A DNA stretch of 64,000 bases from Paracoccaceae bacterium (GCA_024304985.1 JAMWZC010000003.1:479624-543623); one strand, 5' to 3'. Shown: positions 26,378 to 35,388, counted from the stretch's first letter. The notes: a model not told the origin generated them from the sequence alone. Made by a program: numbers and translations.

Positions 26378-27361
26378 TCAATGGGCCGCCCGCGCGCCCT
26401 CGACCCGCAGACGCGGGTCCAGCACGGCATAGAGCAGATCGACAGTTGTGTTGATGATCACGAAGATCAGGCTGACCAGCACCAGATAGGCGGCCATCAC
26501 GGGCACATCGCCAAAGCTGACGGCCTGAATGAACAGCGCCCCCATGCCCGGCCACTGGAAGACGGTTTCGGTGATGATGGCAAAGGCGATCAGCCCACCC
26601 AGTTGCAGCCCGAAGATGGTGATCACGGGAATCAGCGTGTTCTTCAACGCGTGGTGGAAATGGATGGAGCGGTTGGTCAGGCCCCGCGCCTTGGCGAACT
26701 TGATGTAGTCGGTGCGCAGCACCTCCATCATCTCGGCACGGACCAGCCGCATGATCAAGGTCAACTGGAAGAGGCAGAGCATCACGGAGGGCAGGATCAG
26801 CGCCTTGAGGCCCGAGAGCGTCAGGAAACCAGTGGACCACCAGCCGACATCGACCACCGTGCCCCGTCCGAAGGAGGGCAGCCAGCCCAGCCAAACCGAG
26901 AAGACAAGGATCAGCAGGATACCCGTCACGAACGTCGGCAGCGAGATCCCGACCAGTGACATGAGTTGCAGCGCCTGCGTTGAAAAGCTGTGCGGCCTGA
27001 GCGCGGTCAGGATACCCAAGGGGATGCCCAGCACCAGCGACAGCCCGGCTGCCACAAGCACCAGTTCCGCCGTGGCCGGGAACCGCTCCGCCAGCAGGGT
27101 CGAAACCGGCCGCGCGTTGCGCCATGACAGGCCGAAATCCCCGGTGGCGGCACGGGCGACGAAGCGGCCGTACTGGACGTAAAGCGGCTGATCCAGACCA
27201 AGACGTTCGCGCACGGCGTCACGTTCCTCGGTCGTGGCCGTCTCGGCCACCATGGAATTGACCGGATCACCCATGAAACGGAACATCATGAAAGCGATCA
27301 GCGCGACGGCCAGCATCACGAAAACCGACTGGATGATCCGGCGGATCAGGAAACCAAGCAT
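26378..27361 (-). CDS. Dipeptide-type ABC transporter permease (DppB type)
   Basis: A 327-residue permease beginning MLGFLIRRIIQSVFVMLAV, the DppB N-terminal helix, with the conserved DPLYVQYGRFV-like periplasmic region and the loop DYIKFAKARGLTNRSIHFHH contacting the ATPases. It lies downstream of the binding-protein gene, separated by a 57-base gap with a strong hairpin. It forms the channel with the DppC-like protein. Confidence 0.9.
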   Translation of the reverse strand: MLGFLIRRIIQSVFVMLAVALIAFMMFRFMGDPVNSMVAETATTEERDAVRERLGLDQPLYVQYGRFVARAATGDFGLSWRNARPVSTLLAERFPATAELVLVAAGLSLVLGIPLGILTALRPHSFSTQALQLMSLVGISLPTFVTGILLILVFSVWLGWLPSFGRGTVVDVGWWSTGFLTLSGLKALILPSVMLCLFQLTLIMRLVRAEMMEVLRTDYIKFAKARGLTNRSIHFHHALKNTLIPVITIFGLQLGGLIAFAIITETVFQWPGMGALFIQAVSFGDVPVMAAYLVLVSLIFVIINTTVDLLYAVLDPRLRVEGARAAH

Positions 27362-27388
27362 TGCGGAACCTCCCTTGAATCGTGGCAG

Positions 27389-27409
27389 GCAGGGGGGATC
27401 ACCCCCTGC
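27389..27409 (-). terminator. Intercistronic stem-loop after the Dpp-type binding protein gene
   Basis: Perfect 8-bp arms GCAGGGGG (27389-27396) and CCCCCTGC (27402-27409) with a 5-base loop. It lies between the binding protein and the permeases, as at 4568-4592, and probably sets relative transcript levels. Confidence 0.5.
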
Positions 27410-27418
27410 CCGTCCGGA

Positions 27419-28984
27419 TCATTTGGTGACGCGCGCATACCACAGGCGCACAAGGTCATCGGCGGCCTGCGGCACCTCGACCGTGTCGCGTGCGGCCCAT
27501 GACAGCGGCTGCTGGTGCAGCGGCAGCCATGCGATGTCGTCCTTGGCCAGCATCAGCGCCTCGATCATCATGGCGTTGCGCTTTTCGGGATCGACCTCGG
27601 TCGCCACGGCCTTTGTCAGCTCGTCCACGCGCGGGTTGGAATAGCCCGCAGGGGTGAAGGTGCCGTATTCGCCGCCCGGCGTCGCCAGCATCGCCGACAG
27701 GACCGAGAAACCATCCAGCATCGGCAGGGTGGCCCAGCCCAGCATGAAGACATCCACCTGACGGTTATCGACCTTCTGGAAATGCATCTGGCGCGGTTCG
27801 GTCACCAGACGTGGCTCCAGCCCGGCCTGCGCCAGCATGGCGGCCATCGCCTGACAGATGCCCTCGTCATTCACATAGCGGTCATTGGGGCAGTTAAGGT
27901 TGAAGGCGAAGCCGTTCGGATAGCCCGCCTCGGCCAGCAAGGCCTTGGCGCGCTCGGGATCATAGGGCAGGCGCGCGTCCATGGCCTCGGTATAGCCGTT
28001 CACCTCGGGCGCGATCAGCGAGCCGGTGACACGCGACTTGCCGCGCATGATGCGGTCGCGGATCAGGTCCATGTTGATCGCATGATAGAGCGCCTGCCGC
28101 ACGCGGATGTCTTTCAGCGGATTGCCGTCCACATTGCCGTCCACAAGGCTGTCACCCATGTTGATGCCCATCATGATGCTGCGCAGGCCGGGGTTTTGCA
28201 GCATCCGCACACCATCCGCCGCTTCGATCCGGTTGGCATCCTGAAGAGGGGCGGGTTCGATCAGGTCGATCTCGCCCGACAGCAGCGCTGCCACGCGGGT
28301 GGCGTCCGATCCGATGGGCGTGTGTTCGATCCGGGTCAGGTTGTGGACCGGCGTGTCCCACCATGCGTCATTGGCCACCAGCACGTTCAGCGCATCGGGG
28401 CGGCGGCTTTCCAGCTTGAACGGGCCGGTGCCGTTGGCGTTGTTGGTGGTATATCCTTCTTCGCCCTGACTGGCGTCGATGGGGGCCACGGCGTTGTTCG
28501 CTTCAAGCCAGCCTTTGTCCAGAATGAAGATGTTGGTCAGGTAGTTGTTCAGCAGCGGGGTCGGCCCTTCAAGGATCAGATCGACGGTCAGATCGTCCAC
28601 GATCTCGACCGCTTTCAGACCGGGCAGGTTGCCGCGCAGGGGCGATTTCGGATCGACCGCGCGCATCAGCGACACCTGCACGTCATCCGCGCCGAACGCC
28701 TCGCCGCCGTGGAAGGTCACGCCTTCGCGCAGGGTGAAACGCACGCGGGTCGGCTCGATCACCTCCCATGAGGTGGCCAGCGCGGGTTCGATCTTCAGAT
28801 CGGCATCGTAGCGGACCAGCGGTTCATAAAGGTGATGGGTGAAGATGTTGGTGAAGCTGTCGGTGACAGCATGGGGGTCAAGCCCATAGACGTCGCGCGC
28901 CGTGGCAAAGCGCAGGGTTTCGGCACTGGCCCCGGTGGCGAACAGGGTCGCGGCGGCGGCGGTCATCATGAGGTGGCGAAGCAT
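27419..28984 (-). CDS. ABC transporter substrate-binding protein (SBP_bac_5, DppA type)
   Basis: A 521-residue periplasmic receptor. The leader MLRHLMMTAAAATLFATGASA ends in a good signal peptidase I site before ETLRFATARD. The SBP_bac_5 core follows (DVYGLDPHAVTDSFTNIFTHHLYEPLVRYD; VRFTLREGVTFHGGEAFGADDV). It is first in the operon reading 28984 to 19390 and probably 18346. Ligand unknown; the downstream deaminases, racemase and flavin protein point to a nitrogen-rich solute rather than ordinary peptides. Confidence 0.9.
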   Translation of the reverse strand: MLRHLMMTAAAATLFATGASAETLRFATARDVYGLDPHAVTDSFTNIFTHHLYEPLVRYDADLKIEPALATSWEVIEPTRVRFTLREGVTFHGGEAFGADDVQVSLMRAVDPKSPLRGNLPGLKAVEIVDDLTVDLILEGPTPLLNNYLTNIFILDKGWLEANNAVAPIDASQGEEGYTTNNANGTGPFKLESRRPDALNVLVANDAWWDTPVHNLTRIEHTPIGSDATRVAALLSGEIDLIEPAPLQDANRIEAADGVRMLQNPGLRSIMMGINMGDSLVDGNVDGNPLKDIRVRQALYHAINMDLIRDRIMRGKSRVTGSLIAPEVNGYTEAMDARLPYDPERAKALLAEAGYPNGFAFNLNCPNDRYVNDEGICQAMAAMLAQAGLEPRLVTEPRQMHFQKVDNRQVDVFMLGWATLPMLDGFSVLSAMLATPGGEYGTFTPAGYSNPRVDELTKAVATEVDPEKRNAMMIEALMLAKDDIAWLPLHQQPLSWAARDTVEVPQAADDLVRLWYARVTK

Positions 28985-29069
28985 CGCAAGTCTCCCGTTG
29001 GTTTATGGCGCTGGCCGCATTGCACAGGCTGCATGGCCGCGATGCGTATATTGCAAACATACTGACTTC

Positions 29070-29085
29070 AAATTGTCTACAATTT
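29070..29085. promoter_or_regulatory. Likely GntR/FCD operator, dyad AAATTGTCTACAATTT
   Basis: A perfect 16-base inverted repeat (7-base arms, CT centre) in the AT-rich gap between the divergent binding-protein and GntR genes. Its core TTGTCTACAA fits the TNGT-N-ACNA pattern of FadR/FCD-type GntR regulators. A TTGACT hexamer (29110-29115) nearby could be a -35 box for the plus-strand genes. I infer that the adjacent GntR protein binds here and controls both directions. Confidence 0.6.
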
Positions 29086-29165
29086 TTTATTCTTGTGCTG
29101 ACACTATTGTTGACTTAAATTTAGGCAGACCTGATTTTGCCTTTCAGGACGGGAGGATACCGCGC

Positions 29166-29852
29166 ATGAATCTGGCCGAGACGACGACAGACGCCCCGCA
29201 TGTCGAGATCTACAACCGCATCTGGCTGTCGATTGCCGAGCGCAAGCTGAAGCCCGGCACCCGACTCAAGGAAGAGCAACTGGCCGAGATCTTCTCGGTG
29301 AGTCGCGCCCGCGTCCGCCAAGCCTTGACCGCGCTGGAACATGACGGGCTGGTCACGCTGGTGCCCAATCGCGGTGCCTTCGTCTCGCAGCCTTCGATCG
29401 AGGAGGCGCGGGACATCTTCTTTGCGCGCCGCACCATCGAGACGCAGCTGGTGGCCCGGCTGTGCGAAGTGGTGACACCCGAGGCGATTGCCCGGCTGGA
29501 AGCCCATGTCGCGCAGGAACGCGAGGCGCGGGCGGTGGGCGACACCAAGGCGACCGTGCGGCTGTCTGGCGCGTTTCACCTGCTGATCGGGGAACTGGCC
29601 GGATCGCCCTATCTGTGGGATGTGCTGCGGGATCTGCTGTCGCGCACCTCGCTGATCATCGTGATGTATCAGACCCGCAGCCAGACTGATTGCGGCCCTG
29701 ACGAACATGCCGAGATCGTGGAAGCTGTGGCAGGCGGCGACACCGCGCGCGCGCGGCATCTGATGAACCACCATATCGACCATCTGGAAGGGCAACTTGA
29801 TCTGGAACAGGACACGCAGGAGCCCAGCGACCTGCGGGATCTGCTGGCATGA
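29166..29852 (+). CDS. GntR-family transcriptional regulator, FCD type
   Basis: A 228-residue regulator. Residues about 12-80 are the winged helix (IYNRIWLSIAERKLKPGTRLKEEQLAEIFSVSRARVRQAL, then HDGLVTLVPNRGAFV); the rest is an FCD ligand-binding domain with conserved Asp/His positions (FHLLIGELAGSPYL; DEHAEIVEAV; HLMNHHIDHLEGQL). The ATG at 29166 has GGGAGG nine bases upstream. It is divergent from the transporter operon and overlaps the amidohydrolase gene by four bases. It probably senses a small carboxylate or pathway intermediate. Confidence 0.88.
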   Translation: MNLAETTTDAPHVEIYNRIWLSIAERKLKPGTRLKEEQLAEIFSVSRARVRQALTALEHDGLVTLVPNRGAFVSQPSIEEARDIFFARRTIETQLVARLCEVVTPEAIARLEAHVAQEREARAVGDTKATVRLSGAFHLLIGELAGSPYLWDVLRDLLSRTSLIIVMYQTRSQTDCGPDEHAEIVEAVAGGDTARARHLMNHHIDHLEGQLDLEQDTQEPSDLRDLLA

Positions 29853-31327
29853 GCGCGCCGCACGACCTGCTGCTGCATTGCGCCACGATCGTCACGGTGG
29901 ACCCGGAACGCCGGGTGATCGAGGGCGCATGGATCGCGCTGGACGGCGACCGGATCGCCGCCATCGGCACGGGCACACCGCCCCCCGCGCACCGGGTGAT
30001 CGACAGGCCCGGCCTGATCGCCCTGCCCGGCCTGATCGACGCCCATTCCCATGCCGGCCACGGCCTTGTCCGGGCAGCCGGTGACGGCGACGGTGATCTG
30101 TGGTTTCAGGTCTGCGCTGATATCTATGCCCGCGCGGCGACCCCCGCCTTCTGGCTGGCCGAGCAGCGGTTGGCGCAACTGGAACGGCTGATGGGCGGGG
30201 TGACAACGGCTGTGTCGCTTCTGGGCGGCGGGGCCGATGTCTATCGCACTGATGCGCCCGAAGCGGGGGATGCGCATTGCACGGCCACGCAGGAGTCCGG
30301 GCTGCGGACGATCATGGCGGTGGGGCCGGGGCGGATGCCCTTTCCGCGCATGTTCGGCCCGGACCAACGGCCCGTGAGCTTTGCCCAGCAGATGGAGGTC
30401 TGCGCCGATCTGATCGCGCGGCACGATGATGTGCTGACCCGGCGCACCGGCGTGGCGCTGATCCTGCCGGTCTACACGCAGGATCACATGCAAGCGCATG
30501 GTGACGAGATCCGGGCCATGTCCACCGCCATGCGCGCGTTGCAGGACCGCACCGGCGTGCTGTTCACGCAGGACGGGCATCGGGAGGGGTCCATCGCCTT
30601 GGCGCATGATCTGGGTCTGCTGTCGCCACGCGCCGCCCTTGGACATAGCGTAGACCTGACGCAAGCGGATGTTGACGCGCTGCGCGAAACTGGCGCCTCC
30701 ATCATCCACAATCCCAGCGCCATCATGTCGATCATCGGCCGCTGCCCGGTGCCGGAGCTGCTGGAGGCCGGCGTGACCGTCTGCCTCGGCTCGGACGCGG
30801 GCGCGCCGGACCGGGGGTTCGACATGTTCCGCCATATGGCGCAGGCGATGCACTACCACCGCCGCCACTTCCGCGACCCGGCCGTCCTGCCCGAGGGCAA
30901 GACGTTGGAACTATGCACCATCGACGCGGCCAGGGCGCTGGGGCTGGAGGATGAGATCGGATCGCTGGAAATCGGCAAGAAGGCGGACATCATCCTGCTG
31001 GACGGGCGCAAGCCGCATCTGTGGCCGCCGGTCATGGCGCTGAACCGGATCACCCATTTCGCCAGCGCCGCCGATGTGGATACGGTCGTGGTCGATGGGA
31101 AGGTTCTGATGGAGCAGCGGACAATCCCGCATCTGGATATGGACGCCATTCTGACAGCCGCCGCCGACGAGGCGGAACGCGTCTTTGCCGCCACAGGGCA
31201 TGCGGGATCGCGGGGGGAAGGACCCGAGATCTGGCGCGGGGCACGTCGTGCCGCGCAACCCTATCGCCCCGCAGGCTCTGCCGAGGCGCAGTCGGGTCGA
31301 AATGGGGCGGATATCGAAAAAGCTTGA
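29849..31327 (+). CDS. Amidohydrolase/deaminase family protein (chlorohydrolase/TrzN-AtzB-like)
   Basis: A 492-residue metal-dependent hydrolase with a complete site: PGLIDAHSHAGHG, FTQDGHREGS, GHSVDL and LGSDAGAPDRG. It belongs to the group containing aminohydrolases of s-triazines, adenosine-type deaminases and guanine deaminase. The C-terminal 40 residues after GPEIWRGARRAA are low in complexity. It is co-expressed with the GntR regulator (ATGA overlap) and divergent from the importer, so it probably acts on the same imported compound. Exact substrate unknown. Confidence 0.8.
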   Translation: MSAPHDLLLHCATIVTVDPERRVIEGAWIALDGDRIAAIGTGTPPPAHRVIDRPGLIALPGLIDAHSHAGHGLVRAAGDGDGDLWFQVCADIYARAATPAFWLAEQRLAQLERLMGGVTTAVSLLGGGADVYRTDAPEAGDAHCTATQESGLRTIMAVGPGRMPFPRMFGPDQRPVSFAQQMEVCADLIARHDDVLTRRTGVALILPVYTQDHMQAHGDEIRAMSTAMRALQDRTGVLFTQDGHREGSIALAHDLGLLSPRAALGHSVDLTQADVDALRETGASIIHNPSAIMSIIGRCPVPELLEAGVTVCLGSDAGAPDRGFDMFRHMAQAMHYHRRHFRDPAVLPEGKTLELCTIDAARALGLEDEIGSLEIGKKADIILLDGRKPHLWPPVMALNRITHFASAADVDTVVVDGKVLMEQRTIPHLDMDAILTAAADEAERVFAATGHAGSRGEGPEIWRGARRAAQPYRPAGSAEAQSGRNGADIEKA

Positions 31328-31359
31328 AAAGCGTATCGCTGCATAGCATTGAGTCGCGC

Positions 31360-31722
31360 ATGGTTCGATGTGCCGTCACTTTGTCCCGTCTTGCAGGTAT
31401 CGCAACGCTGGTTGCGGCACTGATCATGATCGGTTTTGGCCATCGCGCCCCGGCGCAGTCCGATGTGGCGGTGCAGGCCTATGTTCTGGCCGGTGGCAGT
31501 CTGGCCGAGCTTTGCGCCGATCCGCTGGATGACAGCCTGCCGGCCCATATGGACTGTCCTGCCTGTCACCTCGTGGCGACCTGCGCGGGGGGAACCCAAC
31601 CGGACCTGCTGCGTGATGCCGATCTGCGGATGCTGTCGCGCGTCCTGGCCCCGCAGGAGAACCGCGCGGCGCGCATGGTTCTTGATCCCGCTCTGGGACT
31701 GCGCGCGCCCCCTCTGGCCTGA
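31360..31722 (+). CDS. Small exported protein with CPAC motif, DUF2946-like
   Basis: About 120 residues. A hydrophobic leader (LSRLAGIATLVAALIMIGF) is followed by a short mature part with MDCPACHL, a CxxC motif preceded by acidic residues, and a third Cys two residues later in LVATC. DUF2946 and similar small copper-associated proteins have this make-up. It precedes an MbnP/MbnH pair and a PCu(A)C chaperone, so metal handling is likely. The ATG at 31360 lacks a strong binding site; the family label is tentative. Confidence 0.55.
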   Translation: MVRCAVTLSRLAGIATLVAALIMIGFGHRAPAQSDVAVQAYVLAGGSLAELCADPLDDSLPAHMDCPACHLVATCAGGTQPDLLRDADLRMLSRVLAPQENRAARMVLDPALGLRAPPLA

Positions 31723-31785
31723 TCTCGTTTCTCTGAAAACCTGATCCCTTCCGGGCCGTGTGCGCCCATGCCTGAGGACTATCCC

Positions 31786-32622
31786 ATGACACGTTTTGCG
31801 TTTGCAGCCGCAGCTGCTTTTGCGGCGACGCCCGCACTGGCCGATATGGCCGTCTCGATCCCCTTTGCCGCCGAAATCGCGGGCCAGCCTTTTGCCTGCA
31901 CCCAAACCTATGCCGGTCTTGGTCGCACCCGAGCAGAGGTTCAGGCTGTTGACTTTCGCCTGTTCGTCTCGAACCCCGCGCTGATCCGCGCTGATGGCAG
32001 TCTGCAATCCATGACGCTGGACCAGGATGGCGCTTGGCAGTTGGGTGATCTGGCCTTGCTGGATTTCGAGGATGCCAGCGGGGCCTGCGCCAATGGCACG
32101 GCCGGGATGAACACCACCCTGCGCGGCACCGTGCCCGAAGGTGAGTATACGGGCCTCAGCTTCACCATCGGCGTGCCATTCGATCAGAACCATATCGACC
32201 CGACGCAGGCCCCGGCACCTTTGAACACCACAGCGATGTTCTGGAACTGGCAGGGCGGCTACAAGTTCCTGCGGATCGACATGGTGCCCACGGACCGCAA
32301 GAACGACGGGCCACGCGGCTGGTTCCTGCATCTGGGCTCGACCATGTGCGACGCGGCCTCCAAGACCGAGGCACCCACGGCCTGCAAGAACGGCAACCGG
32401 ATGGAGATCCGTCTGGACGGGTTCGACATCGCGCAGGGCACGGTGGTGATCGACCCTGCCCCCGTGGTGGCCGGGGCGGATCTGAGGGCGAATGCCCCTG
32501 ACACCTCTCCCGGTTGCATGTCCTTTCCGGGGGATGCCGATTGCATGACCGTGATGGCCGCCCTTGGCTTGGGCTACATGGATGTGCCGGCGGCCACCCA
32601 ATCGCTTGTCGCCCAGCGATAA
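31786..32622 (+). CDS. MbnP-like copper-binding protein (metallo-mystery pair four-Cys protein)
   Basis: A 278-residue exported protein. Signal MTRFAFAAAAAFAATPALA; mature part starts DMAVSIPFAAEIAGQPFAC. Six Cys are seen (38, 101, 188, 200, 244, 253) and a Trp pair in MFWNWQGGYKFLRIDM (153, 155). In the family, a Trp is oxidised by the partner dihaem enzyme to make a copper site. The start at 31786 has GAGG eight bases upstream. It lies four bases before the MbnH-like gene. I recognise the pair by layout and motifs; copper binding itself is inferred from the family. Confidence 0.82.
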   Translation: MTRFAFAAAAAFAATPALADMAVSIPFAAEIAGQPFACTQTYAGLGRTRAEVQAVDFRLFVSNPALIRADGSLQSMTLDQDGAWQLGDLALLDFEDASGACANGTAGMNTTLRGTVPEGEYTGLSFTIGVPFDQNHIDPTQAPAPLNTTAMFWNWQGGYKFLRIDMVPTDRKNDGPRGWFLHLGSTMCDAASKTEAPTACKNGNRMEIRLDGFDIAQGTVVIDPAPVVAGADLRANAPDTSPGCMSFPGDADCMTVMAALGLGYMDVPAATQSLVAQR

Positions 32623-32626
32623 GACG

Positions 32627-33754
32627 ATGGTCCGCGTGATCCTCAAGGCGGTTGCAATGGGTCTGGTCGGGGCGGCAGCCCTGGCCGATCCTGTCGCCGT
32701 CGCGCCATTTGCATGGCCGATGCCTGCATGGATTGTGCCCCCTCATGTGCCTGACGACAACCCGATGTCGGCGGCCAAGGTGGATCTGGGACGGCACCTG
32801 TTTCATGATGCCCGCCTGTCGCGCGACAGCACTGTGGCCTGCGCGTCGTGCCATGTGCAGGCGCTGGGTTTCGCCGATGGTCGCCCTCGGGGTCTCGGAA
32901 TCAATGATACCCCCAGCACGCTGAACGTGCCGGGGCTGGCCAATGTCGGCTATCTGCCGGCGCTGACATGGGCCAACCCGCATATGGACAGTCTGGAGTT
33001 TCAGGCGCTTGTCCCACTTTTTGGCGAGACCCCCGAAGAAATGGGGGGCGCGGGACAAGAGGTGGCGATCTTTGCCCGGCTGGCTGCCGATCCCTGGTAT
33101 CGGACAGCCTTTGCCGCCGCTTTTCCCGACCGTCCCGCGCCTGACCTTTTCACGATCACGCGGGCGCTGGCCGCCTATCAGCGCAGTTTGATCGCGGTCA
33201 ATGCGCCCTATGACCGCTACAAATACCGGGGCGAGGTCGACGCCCTGTCTGCGGCAGCGAAACGCGGCGAACAGTTGTTTTTCGACCATCGGTTCGAATG
33301 TTATCACTGTCATTCGGGCATCCACTTTACCAATAACCTGCGCACCGCGCGTCAGCCGCAGGGCGAGGTCGGATTCCACAATACCGGCCTTTACGAATCC
33401 TATCCGGCCACGGCCCCCGGCCTGATCGAACTGACCGGTCGGCCAGAGGATGCGGGACGGTTCCGCACGCCCAGCCTGCGGAATGTTGCGGTGACCGCAC
33501 CCTATATGCATGACGGGTCGATCCCCGATCTGCGCGGCGTGATTGCCCATTACGCGGGCGGAGGTCGCGCGCCCGGCCATCCGCAGAAGGACGGGATGAT
33601 CGTCGGCTTCACACCGACCGAGGCCGAGATCGACGACCTGATCGCCTTTCTGGAAAGCCTGACCGATCGGGACTTCCTGACCGATCCGCGCCATGCCGAC
33701 CCCTGGCCACCCGGTCATCCGGCCGTCGCGACACGCAGGATGCCGGCGCCATGA
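32627..33754 (+). CDS. MbnH-like dihaem cytochrome c peroxidase/MauG family enzyme
   Basis: A 375-residue exported c-type dihaem enzyme. The leader is MVRVILKAVAMGLVGAAALA. Haem motifs CASCH (72-76) and CYHCH (225-229) lie in the two domains, and FRTPSLRNVAVTAPYMHDG is the CcpA/MauG-type second-domain core. MbnH enzymes oxidise a Trp of their MbnP partner using peroxide equivalents. The start at 32627 lies four bases after the partner gene and fixes the N-terminus although the frame stays open upstream. The pair is followed by a copper chaperone gene. Confidence 0.85.
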   Translation: MVRVILKAVAMGLVGAAALADPVAVAPFAWPMPAWIVPPHVPDDNPMSAAKVDLGRHLFHDARLSRDSTVACASCHVQALGFADGRPRGLGINDTPSTLNVPGLANVGYLPALTWANPHMDSLEFQALVPLFGETPEEMGGAGQEVAIFARLAADPWYRTAFAAAFPDRPAPDLFTITRALAAYQRSLIAVNAPYDRYKYRGEVDALSAAAKRGEQLFFDHRFECYHCHSGIHFTNNLRTARQPQGEVGFHNTGLYESYPATAPGLIELTGRPEDAGRFRTPSLRNVAVTAPYMHDGSIPDLRGVIAHYAGGGRAPGHPQKDGMIVGFTPTEAEIDDLIAFLESLTDRDFLTDPRHADPWPPGHPAVATRRMPAP

Positions 33755-33827
33755 TATACCTGTCACGACAAAGGGCCGTGTCACATGGTAAAGCCCGCGA
33801 CCACCACCAGCAATATAGGACACACGC

Positions 33828-34508
33828 ATGAAAACCCTCTTCGCCATCGCCGTTGCAGCGATGCTTTGGACAACAACCATGGCCGGGGCGCATGGTATCT
33901 CGGTCGGGGATCTGGAGCTGATCCATCCCAATATCCCCGAGCCTTCGCATATGGCCAAATCGGCGGCGGGCTATCTTGTGATCTCAAACGAAGGATCGCG
34001 GGATGATCGTCTGATCGGGATCGAGACGCCCATCGCAGCGGTCGCGGAACTGCATATGACCGAACATGGCAGCGACGGTGTGGCCCGCATGATCCGGCAG
34101 GACGGGATCGACATTCCGGCAGGCGAAATCGTCGCGCTGGAGCCCGGCGGATATCACATCATGCTGATGGGGCTGACCACGACCCTGACAGAGGGCGAGT
34201 TGCATCCCGTCACGTTCATTTTCGAACATGCGGGCCGGATCGAAACCGAATTCGTGATCGATCCGCCGGGCGGAGGCGATCACAGCCATCACGACCATTC
34301 CGGCGTAATGCCCGATGCAGGCAGCACCACCGATACCGCCCGGATCACGGCGCGGCTGGGGCCCTGGATCGCCCGTGCCGATGTGCAGACACCGGGACGC
34401 GATGCGAACGCGCGTTTCGATGGTTTTGACGGAACACGCTTCATCATACGCACGGGCACGCAGGAGCATGGGCAAGGCCGCGCCCATGGCACGTCCCATG
34501 GCGGATAA
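33828..34508 (+). CDS. PCu(A)C-type periplasmic copper chaperone with unusual C-terminal extension
   Basis: A 226-residue exported protein. After the leader (cut near AGAHG) the PCu(A)C fold carries the copper ligands: ELHMTEH, then M in ARMIRQDG, and the HIMLM stretch. This matches the H-M...M...H-M pattern. The typical protein ends near residue 150. Here a His-rich linker (GGGDHSHHDHSG) leads to about 70 further residues with another His-rich end (EHGQGRAHGTSHGG). The extension may bind metal. The gene overlaps the next frame by about 20 bases. Confidence 0.8.
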   Translation: MKTLFAIAVAAMLWTTTMAGAHGISVGDLELIHPNIPEPSHMAKSAAGYLVISNEGSRDDRLIGIETPIAAVAELHMTEHGSDGVARMIRQDGIDIPAGEIVALEPGGYHIMLMGLTTTLTEGELHPVTFIFEHAGRIETEFVIDPPGGGDHSHHDHSGVMPDAGSTTDTARITARLGPWIARADVQTPGRDANARFDGFDGTRFIIRTGTQEHGQGRAHGTSHGG

Positions 34509-34977
34509 GGACCAACGCCCCGGCGAACGGCAGCTGCCCTTCGATCCGGGAAGCCGGATACAGGCGGGTGTGACCTTCATCGGGCATCTGGCGACGCCAT
34601 GGCGCAAGGGCGACTGCCCCAAGAACCTGACCGAGGCGCGCAACCGTGGCGGCTTGTTTCAGGCGGTCGTGGCACCGGACTATCGTGCCGGGCTTGAGGG
34701 ACTTGTCGCAGGTGACGGGATCATCCTGCTATACTGGATGGCCGGGGCGCGACGTGACCTGATCGTGCAGGCCCCGGCCCATCGCCCTGCCCCGCGCGGC
34801 GTGTTTGGCCTGCGCTCGCCCGCCCGACCCAATCCGGTGGCGCTGGCCTGCGTGCGGCTGCTGGAGATCGACCACGCGGCGGGCATTCTGACGGTGGATG
34901 CGCTGGATGCCTTTGACGGAACCCCGCTGATCGACATCAAACCTTGGCTGCCCGGTGTGGACAATCTGACCCGGTGA
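34486..34977 (+). CDS. TrmO/TsaA-type tRNA-methyltransferase family protein (UPF0066)
   Basis: About 163 residues, a SAM-dependent enzyme of the YaeB/TsaA fold that N6-methylates t6A37 in some tRNAs. Family features: VTFIGHLATPWRKGDCPKN at the start of the barrel, IILLYWM, and RGVFGLRSPARPNPVALACVRLLE, the SAM-site hallmark (RPNP). The start is unclear: ATGs at 34468, 34486 and 34498 are all possible and the first two overlap the copper chaperone gene. In alphaproteobacteria some members act on other substrates, so the tRNA role is inferred. Confidence 0.75.
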   Translation: MARPMADKDQRPGERQLPFDPGSRIQAGVTFIGHLATPWRKGDCPKNLTEARNRGGLFQAVVAPDYRAGLEGLVAGDGIILLYWMAGARRDLIVQAPAHRPAPRGVFGLRSPARPNPVALACVRLLEIDHAAGILTVDALDAFDGTPLIDIKPWLPGVDNLTR

Positions 34978-35388
34978 CAGCCGCGGTCATCATTCCTCTG
35001 CGTGCGGCCGTTGTGCTGACGGCGCGGGGCGCGGGGACCGTGTCGATGGCCCGCTTGAAAGCGGGCTGTCATGGTGTCTGACCACGTGCCAGACCACGCA
35101 ACCGATTCTATCGTTCACCTCTCGGACACCTCGCGCAGGTGAGACGACGCCCGCCCGCAGGGATGATCGACACCCGCGGATCGTTCCGTGCGGCGCATGG
35201 GCCGCAGGGCGGTGATTCCGCGCATCTATGCGGATTTCTGCTGTCCGAGGGGTTGGGCTGCCCGCTTTGGCACCGGCGGGACTGCGCGCGTCATTCACCG
35301 CGCGCATGATGTTTCCCCGCCGCTGCACGAGGGGTTTACTTGACCTGCCCCCGCAATCCGGCATCATCTGATCAGGGAGGATGCCAGG
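34978..35388. other. Intergenic region without convincing gene
   Basis: About 410 bases. Frames here show no recognisable protein, and those on the minus strand are antisense to the downstream gene. Only the last 20 bases matter: a GGGAGG ribosome site for the RHH gene. Confidence 0.5.

Noticed and set aside
27515..28771. Plus-strand frame over the Dpp-type binding-protein gene
   Set aside because: Antisense shadow with no start site and no recognisable domain.
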